Source of the DNA: Myxococcus dinghuensis
Lineage (GTDB): Bacteria > Myxococcota > Myxococcia > Myxococcales > Myxococcaceae
Direction: 5' to 3'
Length of the DNA stretch: 64,000 nt
Assembly: GCF_024198235.1 (NCBI RefSeq)
Contig: NZ_JAKCFB010000028.1
Location: 1-64,000 of the forward strand
The notes under the pieces were generated by a model. It worked only from the letters and a program-made list of their open reading frames with translations. It was not told the origin of the DNA and did not search any database. Below, one piece after another: positions 41,521 through 48,222 of the stretch (position 1 is the first letter of the stretch; every line of letters starts with the position of its first letter). Position numbers and translations under genes: made by a program.

Positions 41521-43431
41521 TCACCAGTGGTCGACCACGAACAACCCCGCCTTGACCGAGTACATGAACTCGGACGCGGGGACGGAGTCGTCCAGGGGGC
41601 GCAGCCTGCGCTGGGTATGCGTCCCCAGCCGCGCGCAGATGGGCAGGGTGAAGCCCTTCTTGAGATACAGCTCGCGGGGGAGCCGGGTGGAGTTGGGCGC
41701 GTCCGGGACGACCTGGATCTCCGTGTATTGGACCTCCAACCCCGCGGCGTCCGCGTACACCCAGCCCGTGAGCAGGCTGCCCTTGGGGAAGGTCCGCCCG
41801 CCGTAGACCCGGCTGGTGATGGGGCCCGGCTTGTAGGGAGGCTGCGGGATGTCGAAGCCCTTGCGCTCGTCCCAGGAGGCGTCGACGAAGAGCCAGTCCT
41901 GCTGGTTCGGGTAGAAGACCTTGGGGTAGCCCGAGTACTGGTTCTCGCTGAGCCACTCGGTCTGTCGTTCCAGGACCTCGGGCGGGCATGGACCCCTGCG
42001 GGGCCGCTCTCCCGGGCCGGGACCGGCGCCGGGCGCTCCCGCGCACTGGAGGCTGGCGGCGGCGGCCATGCCCACGGTGCAGCGGGCCAGCGTGTCACGC
42101 AGCCGGCGAGGGGCTGGAGGGGACCTGGGGTGTGCGGGCGTGTTGGCGGAGGGCTTCACGGTCTGCTCCTTCGGGGGTGGGGTGGGCGCTACGGAGGGCT
42201 GGGGGGCCGGGGGTGACGGCGGGGCTTTCGTCGCGGCGACGGGGGCCGCGGTGAGGCTCGGCCCGAGGGGCGTGGTGCCGGCTGGACCGCCCGCCGGGCC
42301 CACGGCGGCGACGCGCGGGCTCGGAGGGGACGCGGAGGGGGGGCCTGGGTGGCGCGCCGAGGTGCTCCAGCCCACGAGGCCCGACAGGCCGATGAGGGCG
42401 ACCGCGCCCAAGAGGCCCCAGGCCCCCCGCGAGCGCGTCGGGGGCGTCTCGTGGCGCGGCGTGGACTCCGGGGGCGAGGAGGGCACGGTCCCCGTCGCGG
42501 CGGGGACTCGGGGATGGAGCGGGACGTCCCACTCCGCGGTGGCTCCCCGCAGCGCCGCCTCGAGGGCTTCGTGGAGCGCGGCGCCGTCCGGGAAGCGCGC
42601 CTCGGACTGCTTGTGCATCAACCGCCGCGCGAGGGCCTCCAGCGCCTGGGGGACGCGCGGATTCAGGGAGGACGCGGGCGCGGGGTCGCGCGTCTCGATG
42701 TACTCGACGAGCAGCTCGCGCGGCAGGGTGCGCGAGTACGCGGGCGCACCGGTCAGCACCTCGTGGAGCGTCACGCCCAGGGCGTACAGGTCGTCCGTGG
42801 CGCGGAACGGGTAGCGCGCGTCCGGGCGCGCGTGGTGTTCGCGCTGGAAGCGCAGGGCCTCCGGGCTGCGGTACTGGGGCGTGCCCGGCGGCAGCGGCCC
42901 CTCGGTGAGGGGGCGCGATTCGGCGTGGTCCGCGCTGCCGAAGTCCACCAGCACCGGCTCCTCGTCGTCGGCGCGCACCAGGATGTTGGACGGCTTGAGG
43001 TCGCGGTGGAAGACGGTGCGCGCGTGCAGCTCGCCGAGCGTCCACGCCAGCCTCGAGAACAGGCGCGCCACCCGGCGGGCGGAGGGCGCGGAGCGCTCCA
43101 CCCAGGTGGCGAGCGTGGTGCCCTCGACGTAGTCGAGGACGACGTAGTGGTAGCCGGTGCGCGCGTCCGGCCACCGGCCGTGGGCCCAGACGCGCACCAC
43201 GTTGGGGTGGGCCGCCTGGAGCAGGCACGCCAGCTCCCGCGCCGCGCGCGCGTCCGTCTGGTTCAGGTCCTCGCTGCCGGGGCCTCGCAGCGCGAACTTG
43301 AGGGCGTGACGCTGACCCGCGTGCTCCACCTGGAACACGGCGCCGAAGGACCCGGCGCCCAGCTGTCGCTGGATGCGCCAGGGGCCCACCTGCATTCCGG
43401 GGCGGAGCCCGAGCGGATGGTCCGTGTTCAT
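41521..43431 (-). CDS. receptor-like Ser/Thr protein kinase
   Basis: A 636-residue eukaryotic-like kinase. The kinase domain is about 17-295: Gly-loop LGAGSFGAV (24-32), Lys45 (HALKF), HRDLKPSN (142-149) and DFG 163-165. The activation segment leads to GTPQYRSPEAL. A juxtamembrane Pro/Thr/Ser region follows and one membrane helix (about 336-355, GAWGLLGAVALIGLSGLVGW). Outside is a low-complexity Ala/Pro linker (about 360-460) and a C-terminal Cys-containing domain (CPPEVLERQTEWLSENQYSG to the end) with many Trp/Tyr/Pro residues, likely the sensor. Its ATG overlaps the stop of the DUF2381 gene (ATGA), so the two are translationally coupled. Confidence 0.9.
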   Translation of the reverse strand: MNTDHPLGLRPGMQVGPWRIQRQLGAGSFGAVFQVEHAGQRHALKFALRGPGSEDLNQTDARAARELACLLQAAHPNVVRVWAHGRWPDARTGYHYVVLDYVEGTTLATWVERSAPSARRVARLFSRLAWTLGELHARTVFHRDLKPSNILVRADDEEPVLVDFGSADHAESRPLTEGPLPPGTPQYRSPEALRFQREHHARPDARYPFRATDDLYALGVTLHEVLTGAPAYSRTLPRELLVEYIETRDPAPASSLNPRVPQALEALARRLMHKQSEARFPDGAALHEALEAALRGATAEWDVPLHPRVPAATGTVPSSPPESTPRHETPPTRSRGAWGLLGAVALIGLSGLVGWSTSARHPGPPSASPPSPRVAAVGPAGGPAGTTPLGPSLTAAPVAATKAPPSPPAPQPSVAPTPPPKEQTVKPSANTPAHPRSPPAPRRLRDTLARCTVGMAAAASLQCAGAPGAGPGPGERPRRGPCPPEVLERQTEWLSENQYSGYPKVFYPNQQDWLFVDASWDERKGFDIPQPPYKPGPITSRVYGGRTFPKGSLLTGWVYADAAGLEVQYTEIQVVPDAPNSTRLPRELYLKKGFTLPICARLGTHTQRRLRPLDDSVPASEFMYSVKAGLFVVDHW

Positions 43432-44318
43432 CGGGTCGACACCTCCACCCGGCCCCTCACCGTGACGTGTCGGGAGGTCTCCCCGTCGAACAGGTGGAGG
43501 ACGAGCTGCGCGCCGTCGGCCAGGGCCTCTGGGGCGGGGACCTCCAGGAGGATCCGTCCCGCGGCCCGGGGGCGATGCATGGGCACCTCCTCCTGGAGGG
43601 GGTGGATCCGGAGGCGGGCTCCCCGGTGCTCCAGCTCGATGCGCTCCAGTCGCCAGGGCGCCGCGTCCGAGGGCTGTGTCAGGTGGACCTCGAGCGCGGC
43701 GAAGCTGGTGGAGCGGAAGACGCGCCCACCCGAGACCTGGGGCTGGAGGGTGGCGACGCCGTCGAACGACTCGACGATGAAGCTCCCCTGCGTGAGGGCT
43801 CCCCCCAGGTCCTGGGTGTGGAGGACGGCGCCGAAGCCGCCCGTCTCCTCGCAGCGCCGGGCCAGGTCGAGCACGCGCTGCTGGAGGGCCTCCGGCGCGA
43901 GCGGGGTGCGGGAGACGCGCAACTGGAGGTCCAGCGTGGCCGGGTCGCTGACGAGCGCCAGTTGCAGGCGCTGGGGCATGAGGCCATCCGCGAAGCGCAC
44001 GGAGACGAGCACGCGCTCGCGGGGCGCGAGGTCCTCGCGAGGCATGAGGACGAGGGCGCGCTCGGTGACCTCCAGCCGCTCGAAGCGCTCGCGCGACGCG
44101 CCCACCTCCACGCTGGAGGGCACCAGGGGCGAGTCGAACAGCAGCACCGTGGCGGTGTCCCCGGCCACCGCCACCACGTGCGTGCGCTCGGGCGTGTCCG
44201 CCGCCAGGGTGATGTGACGCTTGCGCATCTTCGGCTCCAGCGCTGCTTCTCCCGCGACCGCTGCCATACCTGACAAGGTGGCAATCACCAGCATGACCCG
44301 AGTAATAGGTTGGAGCAA
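43428..44318 (-). CDS. DUF2381 family secreted protein, coupled to the kinase
   Basis: A 296-residue protein with a signal peptide (MLQPITRVMLVIATLSGMAAVAGEA) and a beta-rich mature part typical of DUF2381, a family expanded in Myxococcus and often encoded next to Ser/Thr kinases. Features: RHITLAADTPERTHVVAVAGDTATVLLFDSPL, LVLMPREDLAPRERVLVSVRF and a C-terminal VTVRGRVEVSTR strand. The start is TTG 44318, decided by a perfect AGGAGG about 10 bases upstream; the alternative ATG at 44294 is too far from any Shine-Dalgarno. Its TGA overlaps the kinase ATG. By context it may be the periplasmic ligand or partner of the kinase ectodomain. Confidence 0.88.
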   Translation of the reverse strand: MLQPITRVMLVIATLSGMAAVAGEAALEPKMRKRHITLAADTPERTHVVAVAGDTATVLLFDSPLVPSSVEVGASRERFERLEVTERALVLMPREDLAPRERVLVSVRFADGLMPQRLQLALVSDPATLDLQLRVSRTPLAPEALQQRVLDLARRCEETGGFGAVLHTQDLGGALTQGSFIVESFDGVATLQPQVSGGRVFRSTSFAALEVHLTQPSDAAPWRLERIELEHRGARLRIHPLQEEVPMHRPRAAGRILLEVPAPEALADGAQLVLHLFDGETSRHVTVRGRVEVSTR

Positions 44319-44383
44319 GGGCTTGTGACCTCCTGGGTCGGCACCCTAGCAGGAGGGGCCCACATCCCGTGACCAGGGAGGTA

Positions 44384-44403
44384 GGAGCCCCCGTCGGGGC
44401 TCC
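44384..44403. terminator. stem-loop upstream of the DUF2381-kinase pair
   Basis: GGAGCCCC (44384-44391) pairs with GGGGCTCC (44396-44403) across a 4-base loop. It lies between the 112-aa gene and the DUF2381 gene, both on the minus strand. There is no T-tract. Confidence 0.35.
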
Positions 44404-44453
44404 CAGGTGTCACGGCGCCGTGCAACCTCTCGGAATCCGTGGGGGTGATGCGC

Positions 44454-44792
44454 TCAGCGGCGCTGTGTTGGCTGGGAGCCCTGCTCCGTGGGGGTGCCCT
44501 CGTCGGGGGGCTGCTGTTCCCCGGCGGGAGGTTGGGGCAGGGGCCAACCCTCGAACATGGGCCAGGCGCGGTACATGGAGCGGCGCTCCTCCGGGGAGAG
44601 GGGGCGCTCGCCCGGGGCTTCGCGTGGCTCGGCGCGCGCGGGGTGGGACGGGGCGCGGCGGTCGTGGGGCACGGACGGGCCCGGCCGGTACAGCAGCACG
44701 GAGCCCAGCACGACACACATCAGCAGCAAGGCCGCGATGCTCCAGGTCCGCGCGGGTCCTTCGAGTGTCGGCCGTCGTGTCGTGGTGGCCAT
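44454..44792 (-). CDS. small membrane-anchored protein (112 aa)
   Basis: A 112-residue protein with one N-terminal membrane segment (about 19-35, SIAALLLMCVVLGSVLLY) and a long Pro/Arg/Glu-rich tail, probably outside the cytoplasm. The start at 44792 lies 10 bases after the ClC gene stop, so it is likely co-transcribed. A motif in the tail, SPEERRSMYRAWPMFEGWP, is the only ordered-looking part. No family is recognised. Confidence 0.6.
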   Translation of the reverse strand: MATTTRRPTLEGPARTWSIAALLLMCVVLGSVLLYRPGPSVPHDRRAPSHPARAEPREAPGERPLSPEERRSMYRAWPMFEGWPLPQPPAGEQQPPDEGTPTEQGSQPTQRR

Positions 44793-44802
44793 GGTGGTTG
44801 CC

Positions 44803-46575
44803 TCAGAAGGTCCCCTGCCGCAGCAGGTCTCCCTTGGAGATGGTGCCCAGCAGGCGGCGCGACCCGTCCACCACGGGCAGCCGCTCCAGCGCCGTCTCGG
44901 AGAAGGTGGCCGCCACCTCGCCCAGGGACAGCTCCGGGGTGATGGGCTTCACGGCGGTGTCCATGATGTCCTCGGCGATGGTGGCCTGGAGCAGCGAGTG
45001 GTCCGGCAGGTGCCCCTTGAGGTCGTCGAGCACCAGCACCCCGCGGTAGCGCCCCGCGTCGTCCGTGACGTAGAGGTCCTCGCCGGGCCGCAGCTCCAGC
45101 AGCACCGCCACCACCTCCTGGAAGGGCGCGGACGGCGACACGCGCTGGTGGATGGGCTTGAGCAGCGCGCGGGCCCCCTCCTGCCGCAGCCAGTGGGGGA
45201 TGGTGGCCGGCATGCGCACGTTGCGGCGGTTGAGCACGGACGTGTAGAGCGACTCGGGCTCCAGGCGCCGGCTGATGGCGGCGGACACCACGGCGCTGAG
45301 CATCAACGGCAGCACCAGCGGGTAGTCACCCGTCAGCTCGAAGATGAGCAGCACGGCGGACACGGAGGCGTGCGTCGTCCCCGCCAGCACCGCGCCCATG
45401 CCCAACAGCGCGTAGGCCCCGCTCGGCGCGCTGCCCGGCAGCAGCCTCTCCGCGAGCATGCCGAACGCGCCGCCCAGGAGCGCGCCGTAGAACAGGGACG
45501 GCGTGAAGAGCCCGCCCGGCACCCCCGCGCCCGCGCACAGCGACGTCATCAGGAGCTTGGCCAGGGGCAGGATGAGCAGCAGCACCAGCGGCGTGTGGCC
45601 CAGCAGGGCGCTGTTCACGGCGTCGTAGCCGTTGCCCAGCAGCTGCGGCAGCCACAGCGAGATGAGGCCGACCCCGGTCATCGCCAGCAGCGGCAGGAAG
45701 GGCGCGAGCCAGCCGGCGGCCCGGTCCAGCAGGTCCGACATGACGTTGATGCCGCGCACGTAGAGCGCCGAGGCCACGCCCATCACCGCGCCCAGCACCA
45801 GGGCCAGCACCAGCTCGCGCGGGTGCGTCAGCGCGTAGTCGGGGATGACGTAGCTGGGGTGGTCCGCGATGAGCAGCCGCGAGACGAGCGTCGACACCAC
45901 GCACGACACGACGATGGGGCCGAACAGGTCGAGCGCGAAGCTGCCCAGCAGCACCTCCAGCCCGAAGAGGGCCGCGCCGACGGGGACGTTGTACGCGGAG
46001 GCCATGCCCGCGGACGCGCCGCAGGCGACGAGCAGGCGCGCCTGGCCCGGCCCCAGCCGCAGCACCCGGGCGAGCGACGAGCCGCTCGCCGCGCCGGTGG
46101 ACAGGAGCGCGCCCTCGCGGCCGAGCGGCGCCCCCATGGCCACCGCGAGGATGGAGACGAGCCCCCGCAGCAGCGCCCGGGGCAGCGGGAGCCGGCCGGA
46201 GCGCACCCAGATGGACTCGATGATGCCCGCGGTGCCGTGGCCTCGCAGCGGCTGGCCGACGATGAGCGACAGCAGCGTCACCAGCGCGCCGCCCAGCACC
46301 GGGATGAGCACGCGCCGCCAGGAGGGGGCCGCCGCCACGCCCGCCAGGAAGTCCTCCGAGCCGCTCCTCCAGAACGCCCCCTGGGTGAAGCGCAGCACCT
46401 TGAGCAGGGCCACGGCCCCCAGCCCGGCGATGAGGCCCACCAGCACCACCAGCACCCAGAAGCGCTTCTCCACCGCCGTGAGGCCGCGGAGGAAGTCCCC
46501 CACCGAGTGGTGGAAGCGCCGCGCGACGCTCACGCCCGGAAGCCCCCCCTCCGTGTCCGCCCGCCGAGTGCTCAC
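44803..46575 (-). CDS. ClC family chloride channel/transporter with CBS domains
   Basis: A 590-residue membrane protein. The ClC core (about 35-440) has the filter motifs GREGALLSTGA (with the gating Glu of GxEGP) and GGLFTPSLF (GxFxP). The first filter motif, GSGIP in most family members, reads GHGTA. The C-terminal cytoplasmic part (about 460-590) contains two CBS domains, recognisable from PHWLRQEGARALLKPIH ... EDLYVTDDAGRYRGVLVLDDLKG and ...EDIMDTAVKPITPELSLGEVAATFSETALERLPVVDGSRRLLGTISKGDLLRQ. The Glu that couples proton movement aligns with FGLEVLLGSF, but I cannot place it with certainty. It is the first gene of a minus-strand pair with the 112-aa protein. Confidence 0.9.
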   Translation of the reverse strand: MSTRRADTEGGLPGVSVARRFHHSVGDFLRGLTAVEKRFWVLVVLVGLIAGLGAVALLKVLRFTQGAFWRSGSEDFLAGVAAAPSWRRVLIPVLGGALVTLLSLIVGQPLRGHGTAGIIESIWVRSGRLPLPRALLRGLVSILAVAMGAPLGREGALLSTGAASGSSLARVLRLGPGQARLLVACGASAGMASAYNVPVGAALFGLEVLLGSFALDLFGPIVVSCVVSTLVSRLLIADHPSYVIPDYALTHPRELVLALVLGAVMGVASALYVRGINVMSDLLDRAAGWLAPFLPLLAMTGVGLISLWLPQLLGNGYDAVNSALLGHTPLVLLLILPLAKLLMTSLCAGAGVPGGLFTPSLFYGALLGGAFGMLAERLLPGSAPSGAYALLGMGAVLAGTTHASVSAVLLIFELTGDYPLVLPLMLSAVVSAAISRRLEPESLYTSVLNRRNVRMPATIPHWLRQEGARALLKPIHQRVSPSAPFQEVVAVLLELRPGEDLYVTDDAGRYRGVLVLDDLKGHLPDHSLLQATIAEDIMDTAVKPITPELSLGEVAATFSETALERLPVVDGSRRLLGTISKGDLLRQGTF

Positions 46576-46801
46576 ACGGGTTCAACACCCGCGACGTCCC
46601 GAGGTCTGGCACGTGCTCCCTCGGCCGCCCAGCTCTCGGTCTCCGAGAGGCCGATACACGGAAGGCCGTGGGCGCACGCGCAATCCGCGACTTCCTCCTC
46701 GGCCTGCCGCGTCATGGCCGATGCTCGCCTGCTTCACGCTGACAGCCGTCGGGGGAGCGTGGCAAAGAGGCGCGCACACCCGCTGGTGATGAAGGAACTC
46801 C

Positions 46802-47977
46802 ATGTCCACGACCTTGCACGAAGCCATCGTCCAGGGAGATGTCGCGGCCGTCCGCTCGCTGGCCACCCCCGCCGACCTCCAGAAGAAGGGCGAGTTCGGT
46901 CGGCTGCCCTTGGGCGTCGCGGCTTCTCGCGCGGGCAGCATCCCGGCGGAGGTGCTCACGGCCCTGGTCGAGGCGGGTGCGCCGGTCGACGCCGCGCAGG
47001 GCGCCGAGGACGACGAGGAGGTGGGCTGGACCGCGCTGCACCACGCGTGTCTGCGCGGCACGTTCCCGGACGCGCTCGGCGCGGTGCGGGTGCTGCTGGC
47101 CCACGGCGCGAAGCCGGATGGGAGCGGCCAGGACCGCGGCATCACCCCGCTGATGCTGGCGCTCTCCGCCCACCACCTGGGCATCGTCGAGGCGCTGCTG
47201 AAGGCCGGCGCCAACCCCAACGCCCCCGTGGCCGGTGGGAACACGCCGCTGCACCACGTCGTCGCGCTGTTCAAGCAGCGCAAGGACGGTGGCTACGAGG
47301 AGGACGCGCGCGAGGCGATGGCCACGGACGCGGTGAAGCTCCTGCTGGCGCATGGCGCGGACGCGGGTGGGCGGGACACGGCGGGGGAGACGGCGCTCGC
47401 GAAGGCGCTCATCGGTCACCTGCCGGCGGAGCTGGTGCTCGCGCTGGTCGACGCGGGCTCGCCGCTCGACGAGCGGGTGCAGTTGGGCGACGCGAAGCAG
47501 CCCATCTTCTTCACGCCCGTGGCCATGGCCATCGGACTCCAGCAGCCCAACGAGGTCCTCACCCGGATGCTCGCGCGAGGCGTCGATGCGTCGAAGCTCA
47601 CCGAGCACGAGGGCCAGTCGCTGCTGCACTACGCGGCCATGAAGCGCTTCGCGTCGCTGCAGCTCATCCTCCAGCACCAGCCGGGGCTGGACCTGAACGC
47701 CCGCGACGAGTCCGGGGCCACGCCGCTGTTCCTCGCCGCGTGGAAGGGCATCGAGGGCGCGGTCGGCCACCTGCTGGCGCAGGGCGCCGACCCGAACATC
47801 CCGGACGTGGATGGCAATACGCCCATGCACACGGCGGCGCGCAATGGGTTCGACAGGATCGTCGGCCTGTTGCTGGAGAAGGGGGCCGACCGCGCCCTGC
47901 GCAACGCGAACGGCGAGACGGCCGCGGACCGCGCCCGGAAGGCCGACCACGCGGAGCTCGCCGCGAAGCTGGCCTGA
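46802..47977 (+). CDS. ankyrin-repeat protein
   Basis: A 391-residue soluble protein made almost entirely of ankyrin repeats, about nine to ten of them. Clear examples: GWTALHHACLRGTFPDALGAVRVLLAHGAKPD, GITPLMLALSAHHLGIVEALLKAGANPNAP, GGNTPLHHVVAL, GATPLFLAAWKGIEGAVGHLLAQGADPNIPDVDGNTPMHTAARNGFDRIVGLLLEKGAD. Such repeats mediate protein binding; no enzymatic domain or signal peptide is attached. AAGGA lies four bases before the ATG. It is divergent from the ClC gene and ends before a pair of hairpins. Confidence 0.9.
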   Translation: MSTTLHEAIVQGDVAAVRSLATPADLQKKGEFGRLPLGVAASRAGSIPAEVLTALVEAGAPVDAAQGAEDDEEVGWTALHHACLRGTFPDALGAVRVLLAHGAKPDGSGQDRGITPLMLALSAHHLGIVEALLKAGANPNAPVAGGNTPLHHVVALFKQRKDGGYEEDAREAMATDAVKLLLAHGADAGGRDTAGETALAKALIGHLPAELVLALVDAGSPLDERVQLGDAKQPIFFTPVAMAIGLQQPNEVLTRMLARGVDASKLTEHEGQSLLHYAAMKRFASLQLILQHQPGLDLNARDESGATPLFLAAWKGIEGAVGHLLAQGADPNIPDVDGNTPMHTAARNGFDRIVGLLLEKGADRALRNANGETAADRARKADHAELAAKLA

Positions 47978-48139
47978 GGTCCGGGGCGGCGCCCCCGCGA
48001 GCCCTCTCGAAGCAAGGCCGGGGTGGAGTGCTGGCGCCGCACGTCGGGGCGCCGACCGCGCGCTGAACCTCCCAGCGGCCCGAGGTCCCGTGCCGGCGTC
48101 GCCCGTTCAGGGGCGGCGGCCGCGCGAACCCCACGCTAC

Positions 48140-48167
48140 GTCGCGGGCCGCGAATCCGGCCCGCGAC
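48140..48167. terminator. GC-rich stem-loop after the ankyrin gene
   Basis: Perfect 10-bp stem GTCGCGGGCC with GGCCCGCGAC and an 8-base loop. It is the first of two hairpins in the convergent interval 47978-48222. There is no T-tract. Confidence 0.45.
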
Positions 48168-48179
48168 ACCTCCGGCGGA

Positions 48180-48210
48180 CCGGGGTGGCCCCATGACGCG
48201 GCCACCCCGG
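48180..48210. terminator. second GC-rich stem-loop of the pair
   Basis: Perfect 11-bp stem CCGGGGTGGCC with GGCCACCCCGG and a 9-base loop. It lies just before the end of the minus-strand gene at 48223 and so probably serves that gene. Confidence 0.45.
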
Positions 48211-48222
48211 AGCCGGAAGGCA

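Noticed and set aside
44488-48066. 1192-residue plus-strand open frame opposite the ClC gene
   Set aside because: Shadow of the ClC coding sequence and of the ankyrin gene in another frame.
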